From assembly GCA_033980235.1 (NCBI GenBank), contig CM067066.1, positions 36,950,277 to 37,014,276 of the forward strand: 64,000 nucleotides of DNA, given 5' to 3'. How positions within the stretch are numbered: the stretch's first letter is position 1; each line of letters starts with the position of its first letter. This DNA is from Diadema setosum (Eukaryota > Echinodermata > Echinoidea > Diadematoida > Diadematidae). The notes beneath the pieces are model-generated. The model made no database searches and was not told the DNA's origin. It saw only the letters and a program-made list of their open reading frames with translations. The translations under genes were made by a program, and so were the position numbers. Of this stretch, positions 12,901-22,606 are shown one piece after another.

Positions 12901-15233
12901 AATCTGATAGTAGAGGCCCTTCCTCATATCATACCCAGAGAAGGCCCAGGAAATTTAAGGGGGTGGGGTGGGAGTAGAATTCAAAAAAAAAAAGAACAAA
13001 AAAACATTTCCTAACTGCTAAATTTGTTGGGTTGTGGAGTTTAAACTTGTTCAACAAGGAGCTTATTTCAATGTCAAATGAATCTCTAGACCATTTAAAA
13101 CAGTGGTAAGACCGAAGGAAAAGGGTAGGGAGCTGGCACCTTATGTCCAGGCTACAGCCACATCATCCAGGGGTTGACCCCAAAAATATTGCAATTTCAC
13201 TGTACCACGGAACACTGGATGTTCCTCTCCACTTCCTGCATGGCCCTTTGCAGCCGTTAACGGCAGCCAGCCAGTTGTGACAGCTTCACATGTGTAGATG
13301 TATTGATGATGGCATAACATGATGCATCTGGCACCGGTGGTGACCAGGTCAGCCTCAAAATGAATGCTGATACACTGGTCTTGTTGTACGGTAGGTGTAT
13401 GCACGAGGAAGGATGCCATGGTACCACATATGACCCCCTTTCCCCCAGCCAAGAGGACCACTGAGGTGAAACTTCTTCTACAATGTATGTACCATTATTG
13501 TATTAAAGTGAGTACAAGTGCAGGCTAAGTTGTGCACACATACACATTGTCATCTTGAGAAGATCTAGTGCAGTTCTCTTGCAGCATGGCCCATAATACT
13601 TAATATGCTGTTTCATATAACAAACACTGATTTTTCACTTTCAAAATCATATTTGATCAGCTCTTCTTTTGAATTTTCCTTTCTATGGTTTTATTAGGCA
13701 GCTACTCTTTGTATGTACCATTACTGCAGGCATGTCAGTAAATCAATTTGTTGTACGTTGAAGACACTGTTTACCACGTGGTTATTAAATCTAAAGATTG
13801 CCCAACTATACTGACTGTACAATATAATGATGTTTAAATAGTTTTTTTGTTTTTTTTAATAATGAAAAGAACACTCTAGTATGTTGGGAAAATTATGCTA
13901 TCACTTTAGGGACAAAATCACAATGCTCCTGAAGTCTCTCCACTCTCCACCACAACTTATTCAAACACTTCTGTGTGAAGATATTGTTGTAAAATAAGGA
14001 TTGTACCCAGTAAGTTGGTACAAGTATAATCCAGACACTCACAAATTTTCATCCTTTCTTTAGAGCATTTGTAATCATAATTTTCATCTGAATGTTTAGT
14101 ACTTTATTTATACAATATCAGAGATACTGGAAGCATACAGGACCTTGCAGCTCAGATTTCTGTACTGGAAACATTGGTCCATATTAAAGGTAAATTCCAT
14201 AATGAAAATCAAGATATTAGATATCAATACTCATCTTCATATAATGACTATGTAGAAATATACAGTACATAGGTACTGCTTCAATAGTTAACAAATAAAA
14301 TTTGTCGAGTGTGGATATTAAAATAACACAAAAACAAAACACCATAGCATTATATTTTTCTTCTACTATAAATTGACTTGTCAAGACTAAATATTTAATG
14401 AAGAAACTGCTACACAGCAGAAAAATATTCTTGCTTTCCTTCTCAGTTCCATTTGCATGCAAGACAGCACCCTTCCCCTTGTTAAGGGACTGCAATATCA
14501 TCAACATTACATGGTATCGGAACAAAACTTTATTTTAATACAAAGTCTGACATCAACATCAAGCAAAGAATGAAATATCTTAATTAGTAAACAATATGTC
14601 ATAAATCAAACAGTACTAATCAATATATATTATTATTACTTACTCAATAGGTATCAAAACCATACAACATAAAAAAGAGAGTTCATGTTCGCACAGACAC
14701 AAATCCATCAATCCAGAAAAGGTTAAGTTGAATCACAGTGTTAATCCATACAATCATCTCGATCCAACAGGTTTTGATCTGTGTTCAGCCCATGTTTATT
14801 AAAACGTTTCCTACTCAGTCTATAAAGCTCTGTCTCCCCATGCTTGAACTTCTCCTGTGAGGTAGCAAATCTATGATTCAATCTTAATCCTAAATTCAAA
14901 TTCCGGGAAATCATTCTAATCTTATAAATACCACCCTAAGCTCCAGGAGAGTGACTTAATTCAAGTATTTCTGCAAGTCATCACCAACCATTTCACACCT
15001 CAGGAAATCACCTCTTAACAGAACATGAACCAAGTTAATCACACACTGAAGACAAAACAAATTTTTGTTGAATACACACTTCTTCTCATCTTACCTATGA
15101 CAAGCACGGGTGTGTAGTAGGGTTCCTTCAGTGCGTGGTTCTCCTGCGTCCTCTCAGATTGGTTTTCACAGCCTCCCCAGTGGGGATCAATGTCACAGTC
15201 GCTGTAGCAAGGGGAGTGGTCCTCTGAAGCCAT
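3783..15233 (-). CDS. OSGIN2: OSGIN-family FAD-dependent oxidoreductase, N-terminal part of a spliced gene (runs off the left edge)
   Basis: The three joined coding exons (15095-15233, 9669-9802, 3783-3974) encode about 155 residues that match the start of oxidative-stress-induced growth inhibitor proteins (OSGIN1/OSGIN2). A strand ending VLVIG is followed across the first splice by NGPSGICLSYLLSG. This makes the GxGxxG dinucleotide-binding loop of a FAD-type Rossmann fold at about residues 43-60. Exon 3 begins DLEYLSDGLEGRS and carries FDSLFHP and the family-typical VLGSGRPGGSW. OSGIN proteins resemble flavin monooxygenases; in vertebrates OSGIN1 is an oxidative-stress (NRF2) target linked to growth control. 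Every junction has GT/AG ends and compatible phase. The central and C-terminal parts of the protein are not seen in positions 1-3782 and must lie further left. Whether this is orthologous to OSGIN1, OSGIN2 or their common ancestor cannot be settled here; the symbol follows the linkage to CIBAR and RBM12B. Confidence 0.85.
4341..5144 (+). CDS. LINE ORF1 protein (coiled coil plus nucleic-acid-binding domain)
   Basis: An intact 267-residue frame. It has a polar, low-complexity N-terminus, then a heptad-rich stretch at about residues 90-125 (LELEKRDAQIKHLENKLSDA). This is followed by EELEQYSRRNCLVIHGIKE, the hallmark of ORF1-type chaperone proteins of jockey/CR1/L2-like non-LTR retrotransposons, and a basic C-terminal half with DRSHRIGERG. 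Such proteins coat LINE RNA. The frame lies antisense inside the OSGIN intron, with an ORF2 relic just downstream. The exact clade is not determined, and there is no sign of host use. Confidence 0.75.
   Translation: MVNTRAKPPTVPDKKQAGIAGETDSDSSTSPSDHKPVSNQPEPNTKMDIETIVEAIIRAFTDKGLVENRLAPALGPVLAPALHDCFMLELEKRDAQIKHLENKLSDAEARVEELEQYSRRNCLVIHGIKENPQENTDTLLCQLAKDQLEVEIQPQDIDRSHRIGERGRLDRKGHALPRPIIAKFATYGPRSRVYAARSKLKSTRIFIHENLTSDRQKLLRKVRAKYPPPTNKVWTQDGRIKIKTTHNLYTIATQNDWTEHCKRTREP
5344..6250 (+). pseudogene. LINE ORF2 relic: PHD-like finger and endonuclease, frameshifted and cut before the reverse transcriptase
   Basis: The start encodes a zinc-finger-like CNIC, CVVC, CHETCC, WICFQC pattern. 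After a frame change near 5525-5565 the reading continues with an AP-endonuclease-type domain: FHLNSQSLFAKF, FSETWFNSN, GGGVCLYVDE, VGVVYKAPNS and IAGDFNFDIL. Similarity stops near 6250, after NDFLSIMYTHGLLN. The reverse transcriptase is absent, so the copy cannot move by itself. Keeping the 5' half and losing the 3' half is the reverse of usual LINE truncation. Confidence 0.75.
6251..7162. other. non-coding intron sequence of OSGIN
   Basis: No exon-like block, coding similarity or clear repeat boundary was seen between the LINE relic and the next inverted repeat. Confidence 0.5.
7163..7561. mobile_element. TTAA-flanked MITE with long inverted arms
   Basis: The left end TTAAAGAAATGGTATAATAC mirrors the right end ACTGTACCATCCCTTTAA. 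Complementarity continues inward: ACTGGTTGAGGTCAGG pairs with CATCTCATCTCAACCGAAAC, and AGGAATTCACAGTTCATTTG pairs with CAAACTTTGAATTCCTC. Both ends carry TTAA. The arms approach 200 bases each but have diverged. Confidence 0.7.
7562..8924. other. non-coding intron sequence of OSGIN
   Basis: AT-rich sequence with short T and A runs near 8023-8046 and 8281. No coding or RNA gene signal was recognised. Confidence 0.5.
8925..9168 (-). mobile_element. tRNA-derived SINE, copy 1
   Basis: On the minus strand the head reads GCGCTGTGGCATAGTGGATA (A-box-like) and then GACCCGAGTTTGATTCCGTC (B-box-like), about 35 bases apart. Next comes a body with CCCTCTCGACCCAGG, ending near GGCAACACTGAAGAGGC and GGATAAATAAGACC. 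The copy at 30190-30419 shares head, body and tail. It is a SINE and not a tRNA gene, because no acceptor stem or anticodon arm can be folded. Confidence 0.75.
9375..9471. mobile_element. TTAA-flanked hairpin MITE, copy 2
   Basis: The element begins TTAACCCATTGAGGATGAG and ends CCGTCCTCAACAGGTTAA, with AGTATACTCGGG inside. It is one of four family members in the window and lies 197 bases from the edge of OSGIN exon 2. Confidence 0.75.
9669..9802 (-). CDS. OSGIN2: OSGIN coding exon 2 (FAD-binding loop)
   Basis: The exon starts after the acceptor ATTGCAG and completes a glycine codon. It encodes NGPSGICLSYLLSGNWPYF and then EPHPNPLLQLKLEGK, ending ILEL before the donor GTGAGT at 9668-9663. It has 134 bases, giving phase 1 in and phase 0 out. 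This is the best conserved part of the gene in the window. It sits alone between introns of about 5.3 and 5.7 kb. Confidence 0.85.
11404..11496. mobile_element. TTAA-flanked hairpin MITE, copy 3 (diverged)
   Basis: It starts TTAACCTGTTAAGAATGAG and retains GTGTCTATGGGAAATGCGTG, then ends in AAAGGGGTTA. The ends have decayed more than in the other three copies, so this is probably the oldest. Confidence 0.6.
11521..11604 (-). mobile_element. tRNA-like SINE head, second family
   Basis: On the minus strand, TGGCTCAGTCAGAAG (A-box-like) is followed by GACTTGGGTTTGATTACCC (B-box-like) at tRNA-like spacing. The copy appears truncated next to the hairpin MITE at 11404. The sequence differs from the SINE at 8925. 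Confidence 0.45.
13141..13461 (-). CDS. unassigned open frame of 106 codons inside OSGIN intron 1
   Basis: The frame from MVLLAGGKGVICGTM to PLDDVAVAWT is not recognised. The segment is visibly richer in G and C than its flanks, and an acceptor-like CACCTCAG lies just before it on the minus strand. It could be a terminal exon of a nested transcript or a decayed mobile element. There are no clear motifs, signal peptide or membrane segments. Confidence 0.2.
   Translation of the reverse strand: MVLLAGGKGVICGTMASFLVHTPTVQQDQCISIHFEADLVTTGARCIMLCHHQYIYTCEAVTTGWLPLTAAKGHAGSGEEHPVFRGTVKLQYFWGQPLDDVAVAWT
15095..15233 (-). CDS. OSGIN2: OSGIN coding exon 1
   Basis: This exon is read on the minus strand from ATG at 15233-15231 and encodes 46 codons plus one base. 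A TAG stop lies directly upstream in frame, so this is the first usable start. The N-terminus is hydrophilic and variable (MASEDHSPCYSDCDIDPHWG) and leads into the beta-strand TPVLVIG. The donor GTAAG follows at 15094-15090, leaving phase 1. Confidence 0.8.
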
Positions 15234-15828
15234 CTAATTAATCGCGACGACAGGTGGGGTAAAAGTCTTGCCTCAACAGGGCAGCGAGGAAATCATACTT
15301 CCAATGATTTTCAGCTCCTTGGCACTTCGTGAGAGATGAATACAATTTTACATGCCCAAGATTTGGTTTCACTACGTTTCAATTTGATGACAGCTAGGGC
15401 AGTGGTTGTACAGGGAAACAAGACGAATACAAAATCAGACGCTTTGGAGGTGAGGAGTCAAGGCTTTGTCAAAGAGGCAATCATTCATGTACATTATTTT
15501 TACGAAGACTAATATCCCACTGATAGTAAGGATCATCCACCCTGTAAGTGAAGATCTCCTGTGATAGAGCTGTAGGCCAATCGATGCAGAGGTTGCTCTA
15601 GTTTCTCTCCTCTGAATGCAACTCAGCCCCACGCTCAAATCTATCTTGGAGGGCTGTGTTCACAATGTCGTCGTGCCTTTCCCCTCTGCTATCCCCTGCA
15701 CACACCCTCGGACTTGGAGGATGGCCTCGGTGGGATGACAGGCGACGGAGCTCTCAGCACAGCCTTCACCTAGGCCGAGGCAGCCTCCTTCTGGATGCAA
15801 CAGACAGCGGAGGGTTGCATGCGCAGAC

Positions 15829-16090
15829 TGAGTCAAGAGCTGGAGCGATCATTTTGCACTCACACAGAACTGCACCTCAGAAATGAAAAGAATCTGGAAA
15901 AAGAAAAAAAAAATGACACACACACTATAAATATTCAGTGTGACAATAGACTGTTCATACAGTGGATGGATGAGCCGTACAGTGACAACTACAAATAGCT
16001 CTGCACTCCTGCACTGTCAATTGGCCAATCACAAAGAGGCCATGCACCCTGATCATGAATTATTCATGAGCACAAATTCTGCTGACTCAC
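15829..16090 (-). promoter_or_regulatory. candidate OSGIN promoter: CCAAT box, MARE/AP-1-like sites, TATA-like box
   Basis: Reading towards the gene on the minus strand, TGACTCA lies in TGCTGACTCA (plus 16080-16089), which matches the first ten bases of a MAF/NRF2 MARE. Then come a CCAAT box (TTGGCCAAT, about 16020-16029), a TATA-like TATTTATAG (about 15925-15933), and another TGAGTCA/TGACTCA site (15829-15835). The spacing would put transcription start near 15.9 kb and give a 5' leader of about 0.65 kb before the ATG, possibly spliced. The sites are seen in the sequence; their use is inferred. Confidence 0.35.
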
Positions 16091-16982
16091 AGCACAATCC
16101 AGGCATCGGGTAAACAATCCAATTTGAGAATTGAAGAATATTAACATTCTTCCCAAAAATAGGAGAGACAAAGACAAATATATGTAGTAGTGTTGCATGG
16201 AAAGACATCATCCAGTTGGTGATGGGCCAAATATAATATTCCTTAAAATCCATCACAAAATGATGATGAATTTAAACTTTTGACACCGATACAGTACACA
16301 CACTACCCATCAAACTATGTGTCACATTAAAGCAGCCAAGCAAGCAGTGTGGACTGAATCTTCCTAAGATAAACTTCAGTTTATACAACTGTGCATGATA
16401 AATACCCTGTACCTATAGTTATTAATTACTATATCATTATTTCGGTTTTATCTCCACAAGGTAGTCTCATCAAATCCTGTATATTGTAGGTCCTGCTCTT
16501 CCAGAGAGCCCTGTCATTAATAAAAATACACAAACATTAAGTGTAACTAAAAATGACATTCATAACGTATGTAACCGAAGAAATTGGAGTCAAATAAAAA
16601 CATCACAGGAGCAAAACATTTGGATGGATGTTTTGGTCATAGATCTGTCACAGTGAGATTGAAAATAAACAATTTGGTGAGAGACAATAAGAAGGCGTGA
16701 AGGGTGCCAGATTGCAATTTTTGGCTCCTGGTGTGTTTTCAATTTATGTTAGAAATACTACACATGTACATCTCCTCACACACATTATTGTATGTAATAT
16801 ACCATTCACAGTACAGCAAAATACAACACAACTTCCAGAGGTTGTGTCATGTTTATCTCAGTCTGAGACAAGGGAACTCAGTCACAGACATTTCCAGTGA
16901 CCTGCACTGTCCATGGCATGAGGAGCATACTGTACTACACTTGTGTGCGCACTAAAACTGCCTACCTCATTGGAGGAATACA

Positions 16983-17191
16983 TACTGTAAAACATATATT
17001 CCTGGCATGAAATTTTCGCGAATTGGAGCCAATGACCTTTTTTTGCGGCATGACATTTTCGCAAACTGCCACTGGCATTCAATGCATTAAGTGTAGACAA
17101 GAATTTTGGCGCGCATTTTAATGTCGCAAATCTTGGTGCTCGCAAAATTCGCGAAATTAAAGTGCATGCAAACATTCCTCGTTTTACAGTA
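16983..17191. mobile_element. TACTGTAAAAC MITE, copy 2
   Basis: The element runs from TACTGTAAAAC to GTTTTACAGTA. It has an internal partial duplication of GGCATGAAATTTTCGCGAA / GGCATGACATTTTCGCAAA and a right half containing GCTCGCAAAATTCGCGAAAT. It is 40 bases longer than the copy at 3561, mainly through that duplication. Confidence 0.8.
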
Positions 17192-17577
17192 CTGCCACTG
17201 GTTTCCATAGAAACATATGTTGACTTCATACTACATGACCAGGAACTCTATAACAGGGATCTCTCCCAATCCCTGCTGGGTTTAATTAGTTCTACCACTC
17301 ATCTATGTCTGGCACGTTTTCCAGAGGTTCTCCAGAGATTAAATGGACTTTAAACAGGGTAGTAAATCCAAGAAAATAAGTAACCTTTGCAGTCAATTAA
17401 GGATAAATTGATTGATCTCACAGTTCAGTTGTTACAGCACAGTCATTAAAAAATACTGAAATGTTGTGATGGTTTTACACCATGTTTTGAAAATGTCTGG
17501 ATACCTGTATCGTGTATGTTCTATGAAACTATTCCAAGTGTATTACCAGTACTCAATTTGCAAAGAGAGTTCTTTGT

Positions 17578-17668
17578 TTAACCGTTCAGGACCAGTCCCA
17601 AGTATACTCGGGCAGGTGTCTATGGGAAATGCACGTTGTAGCAAAATCAGCCCGTCCTCAACGGGTTA
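17578..17668. mobile_element. TTAA-flanked hairpin MITE, copy 4
   Basis: The ends are TTAACCGTTCAGGACCAGTC and CCGTCCTCAACGGGTTA. AAGTATACTCGGGCAGGTGT and CTATGGGAAATGC inside match the other copies. Confidence 0.75.
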
Positions 17669-18095
17669 TGGAAACACGTTCATCCAACGTGGATGACAGA
17701 TTATTATCTGAATGTTAAAAGTCAATGAAAGTCATAAAATATTCATTCACAGGATGATTATGCATTTCATACATTTGAGACAGTTAATGCTGTATACTAC
17801 ATAAAGACCATGAAATAAGCTGGCTGATACTAGTACCAAGCATCAATCATTAAGTTACAAAACATTATATAAATGTCCCCTCAATTTTCTCATATAAAAG
17901 CTTGTGTCAAAAAGAGAGCAATCAACTTAAATTTGACTCTTTTGTAGTCTGAACATGATGAAATAATTTCTGTCACACTCTACAGCCCAAAACTGATTCA
18001 CTGTCCTGCCCCAGTGCATATTCATCACGCATTCTATCCCACTCCAAAACACAATGTAAAAATTGAAAAGGATGGAATGTGCTATGGTTGAATGA

Positions 18096-18623
18096 TTTAA
18101 AGGTAGGGAATCCCATTTGCATGCCTTAAATGAAGAGTTGTATAAATACGGTGGTATGTTGAAGAGAGTATCATTTTAGAAACTCCCATAAAGTATTGAA
18201 AGTGAAAGGTAACATTTAGTAAATTTTTATTGACCGTTAAATTCCAGTACACTACTAGGCTACCTTTGCAGACCCATGCACTGCATGTGTGTCCATCATG
18301 TATATTTTGTGAAGAAAGTTCATCAAAACTTACAAACATTTCTATATACATTCTTGCCACACACTCTATTATGTTATTACATCAGCTCTTATACTTTTAG
18401 ATTTGTGTTTATAGATAAAAAATACAGAAGACTGCAACAAAAAGGCATAAGTGTGGCTGACACACAGAACTACTGAGTAGTTGAGTTTTGTGCATTATTC
18501 AAATTGTAGATAACTGTTGACTTCCAAATTTCTCAGCAGTGGCCTAAACAAGTCCCCTGAGGTTCATATTTAATGTTTTGCTGCATTTTGGGAGGTCTGT
18601 AAAAGGTATCCCCTACCTTTAAA
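18096..18623. mobile_element. TTAA-flanked TIR element (AGGTAGGG ends)
   Basis: The left end TTTAAAGGTAGGGAATCCC mirrors the right end GGTATCCCCTACCTTTAAA. GGCTACCTTTGCAGACC inside resembles the subterminal part. The TTAA flanks suggest movement by a piggyBac- or Kolobok-type transposase supplied from elsewhere. No transposase frame is present. Confidence 0.7.
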
Positions 18624-19202
18624 AGTTGATATGTGATAAAGGTTTTCTTTTGACTAGAAGCAAGCCATTGTTTAATGCAACTTTGATGGCGCATGTTTCT
18701 GCATGTGTTAAAAAAAAGAAGAAAACATGTGATCTTGTCACTGGGATGTGGTAGGTGATAAGCAGCATCTGATATTGGTGGCTGATGATCATCATCTTTA
18801 AAATTAAGAAATCTTTAGTCAAAACAATAGAAAAACAATTATCAGAATAAACAGAATCATCAATTTGAACGACTCTCATTAGAATGACAAAGGGAACAAT
18901 AGACGCGAAGTTACCTGTATCTTGAGAGATGTTTGTCTGGTCTAGTTCTTTATTTGGCAGAGATGCTGAGGTCAAAAAGCAGTACTGAGGCATGACATTT
19001 TGCAGCATGAGTGTATGTGTGTGTTTTGTGTTTTGTTTTGTTTTTGTTTTTGTTTTTTCATTTTATTTTGTAAGGATTGAGAAAAGGTTTGTCAGGCATG
19101 TGATCGTCAGAAAAAGACCTTCACCTTCCGATGTAACTACGAAATATCAACTTCGACCTAAATTTGCAACCGAGATGGCCATGTATTAACTTGGTGTTGT
19201 TA

Positions 19203-20755
19203 TATGACCAGCTGGGCCCTGTTTTATCAAGATAAAGTTAGCGTTGATTGTGAAATCAACGCTAACTTTATCCAACTTGAAGTCCGCTATAGCTTTAAAT
19301 CAACTGCAAGTTCCCGTTTTACAAAGAGACTTAATAGTCGATTATAGTTATAGCTCATCACCATGACTTAATTATTGATTTAGTCAAAACTAACAACACG
19401 GGACGAGGCTGGTTTCCGGTACAGTCTGCTTAAAAACAAAACAATACATTAAGCAAAACAAACAACAAAAACATGATTGTTTGCCATGGCCACGGATTCG
19501 TAGTCTGCTAGTGCGACGCAGTAGTATTAGCGCTATACAGCCGCTGAATTAGAAATATTAAGTTTGCAACAAAACCGCAAAATACGCCGTTTTGCGTTGT
19601 ACCGAAAAAAGTAGGTCGATAGATCTAGCACATCCCAAGCTCAACGAAAATCTGCGTACGCGTGTACCGTAAAAGACTCGTAAAGATTCCGCACATACGT
19701 AGAATTACTTCAAGTCTTAATTCAATAGGCTGAAGTCCTGTGTGTTTACGTGTAGGATTATGGAAACTTGTGAGAGTGTGGTGATTACAGTAGCTTGTTT
19801 TTAACTCTACGGCGCAGATCGACTCTGTAAAGAATAGATCGCAAGTCTACATCATCAACATGTCGAAATTCTAGAATGACTTGTTAGACGCTCTAATCAG
19901 CAGTAACGCCACTACATAATACGGTAAGTACAAACGACTCGCTGAACGTTATCTCTAACCAGTTGGGCCTAACGATGATAACGTTAAAAGTTACTGTCGT
20001 ACTCGGTGCTATATAGAATTAAACTCTTTATTTTCTGTATATGCCTACTAAACTGTTAATTAGTAGTATCTATTGCCGAACTAGCTCTACGTAGGCCTAC
20101 GCACGTCAGAAATCACTGGTTTCCTCGCATATGGGTTCTTTACTTTGGCAAGATATGCATAACACAGACGCGGTTCCAGTTCCAGTACTGTACTCGGTTA
20201 CTTGCTTGCTGGCGATAGCTTGATTGGCGGGCGGACGGCGTGCCGAGGCGCCGGGCGCGCAGGCTGGGATTGCGACTGCTGTCGAGGGTGTTTGCGTGCA
20301 GCAGTCGCGTAAGCAATGCGTGCCGATCGTGAATTTCATGCAAGGAAAAGACCATGATTACATGAAAGAAACGCAACAAAATGTTAGAGAAAGGTTAGCA
20401 TTTAACAGACAAACATTTGTGACAAGACCCCAGCTAGACTAGGAAAGTGTGACAGTCATCTTTCTTCTGTAAATTGCCTTACAATTGAGTCTACCTAGAC
20501 TGTTTCTACTTAAAGTTGATATTTATCACCTGTTAAGTTAATCATAGATTTGGAGCGGTTGAGACAACTTATGTGTTGATTTTTTAGGAAGTTGGAGTTG
20601 ATGTCAACTCTGGGTGTCTTGATAAGACGGACTTCAAGTTGATTTGCAAGTTAATCATAGATTAAGTGGACTTAGAGTTGATTTGAGAGGTTAATCATAT
20701 ATTATTTTGACTTAACGTTAAATTTATCTTTTGATAAAACAGGGCCCTGGTCATA
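19203..20755. mobile_element. 1.55 kb non-autonomous DNA element with terminal hairpin
   Basis: The left end TATGACCAGCTGGGCCCTG, then TTTTATCAAGATAAA, mirrors the right end TTTATCTTTTGATAAAACAG, then GGCCCTGGTCATA. A perfect hairpin (19 bp stem, 4-base loop) sits at 19231-19272. On the right side, GTTAATCATAGATT occurs near 20535 and 20656, with a close variant near 20691, as subterminal repeats. The centre (20170-20340) is GC-rich and CpG-rich. No transposase was recognised. Confidence 0.75.
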
Positions 20756-21064
20756 CAGTATCATAGGGCCTACGGTGTAAGTCCTGTACGTGCTACAAAA
20801 TATAATGGCACAAATACAAAAAAAAAAAAAAAAAGAAGAAGGGGGGTGGTTAATTACATGTGTGTGCATTTGGAGGTGTGTCAGTGTTATATCCAAGCTC
20901 AGTAACTGTAGGCCTATATTTTGCAGAGGATTATGACATGAACAGAACTAAACATGACTATACAACACTTTTTCGGCCCATCTTCACCTTCCAATGTAGC
21001 TCTAGAAATAACCTTGACTCTAATTTGCATAATCAATGTAGCCATTTATCAATTAGCCATTATC

Positions 21065-22500
21065 ATCTCCACCAAGGCAGGAGGTCATGTTTTCTTTGGC
21101 ATTAGTTTGTTTCTCTGTGTGCAAAATAAAAAAAAAAACTGTGAATGCATTTGAATAAAACTTGCAGGAAAAGTTGATAATGACATGAGGAACTGATGAT
21201 TTTGATGTCACGATTGCTGATTTTAAAATTCCAGTTGTTCGTTCTAACAAATTTCTTGGAGTTATCATTGATGATCATTTAACATGGAGATATCATGTCA
21301 ATTAAGAATGCTGTAAAGTCTCCAGAGCAATAGGTGCAATCAATAGTATACGTGCAATCATGCCCTCTGAAATTCTTTTAAAGTTATATCACACTTTGAT
21401 TATGCCTCATTTATCTTACTGTAACATAGTTTGGGGAAATTGTCAAAAGTATCTTTTAGAGCGGATTTTTATCTTACAAAAGCGTGCGATCCGTATGATC
21501 AGTAATAGACCATTTCTAAGCCACACAGGTCTTTTATTCAAAGAACATAACTTATTGACTATTTTTGATATGAATAAATTCTTTCTCGCTGTTTTCATGT
21601 ACACATATATGAACAACATTTTGCCAAGGTTTCTTGATACTACTTTCATCCAAAATCATTACAGAATTTTATAATACTAGACAGATGAATAGATTGTTCA
21701 TCCCAAATTTTAAATACTGTATTTCAAGATACACTCTCAAATATACGGGACCTGCTTTATGGAATGATTTGCCAAATGCAATAAAGTTGTCTAATAGACT
21801 TTTGATATTTAAAAGAAATTATAAATTATTTCTTGTTCATAAAGATATAAGATAAATTTTAAGTTTTATTCATTGTATAAGCACCACACTTTGATGACTC
21901 CTGCTTTCTTATATGTATAGTGTTCTGTCTATGGTATAGTTCTTTTGTTTGTATTGCACTAATGTAACTATTTTAGCTGCAGACATAATACTTGGGATCA
22001 GCCATAGAAAGACCAACAGTCTATGTTGATCCCCCCACAAACTGAAATTACTGCTTTATCTTGTGTTTGTCTGTTGTGAAATTGTAATAACTTCAACATT
22101 TCCTTTATTGTTCCAATGTTCTACTGTGTATGTATCGTTCCCAGTATTCTTTGTAAATGTTTTTTTTTTTTTTTTGATCAGGATGTGGAAATAAATGAAA
22201 TGAAATGAATGAATGGAATAGATGATTAACTTTTGGCAGTGATCCATTGATTTTTGTGGGTTTTTTTAAGGATTTGTTATCTCTTTTGCAGAACGGGTCA
22301 ACGGACTTGTGGGTTCAATCTGCACATATTTCAGGTTTGCATATCTTATATGTTCACTACAGCGTGTGCTCCGTTCAGGAGAGGCAATGCGCAGCTGGAA
22401 GCTGATGACATAACAAAAGGCATCTATATTAGGAAACTGGGCAATTTTCAGCATGCGTGTATGGGTGGAAATGAGCTGTTTGGCGGAGGTCTGTGCTCTC
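21065..22500 (+). mobile_element. CCTCC-ended TIR repeat, copy 2, interrupted by a LINE
   Basis: The left part (CTCCACCAAGGCAGGAGG to about 21201) and the right part (about 22221 to TTTGGCGGAGGTCTGTGCTC) join into one copy of the repeat seen at 207 and 47959. The insertion point corresponds to the GATGATTAA position of the copy at 47959. Confidence 0.75.
21202..22220 (+). mobile_element. 5'-truncated LINE (3' end of ORF2), jockey/CR1/L2-like
   Basis: The sequence encodes the end of a reverse-transcriptase polyprotein: NKFLGVIIDDHLTW, RAIGAINSIRAIMPSEIL, LIMPHLSYCNIVWGN, LQKRAIRMISN, and in another frame ALWNDLPNAIKLSNRLLIFK. A stop after HVN and a frame change near 21660 show that it is dead. 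It ends in an imperfect TGAAA/TGAA tail and is flanked by GATGATT at 21195-21201 and 22221-22227, a likely target-site duplication from target-primed insertion. Confidence 0.8.
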
Positions 22501-22606
22501 CAAGTGAAATACAGCAAAGTAAGCAACAACAAAATAACGGTCCTAAAATATGATAAGCTCTTCGCTTTCTTTGTGCCTGCACAACAATTTACAGCATTTT
22601 GAGCAA

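Larger units (their letters stand above)
9803..15094 (-). other. OSGIN intron 1: mostly unrecognised non-coding sequence
   Basis: Apart from the hairpin MITE, the SINE head and the unassigned open frame listed separately, this intron shows only simple repeats, such as (CAA)n near 11800 and short A or T runs. No further OSGIN-like exon was recognised. Confidence 0.6.

Noticed and set aside
20106..20442. GC-rich frames as a possible gene
   Set aside because: The region is the CpG-rich core of a TIR-bounded element; the frames on both strands lack any domain.
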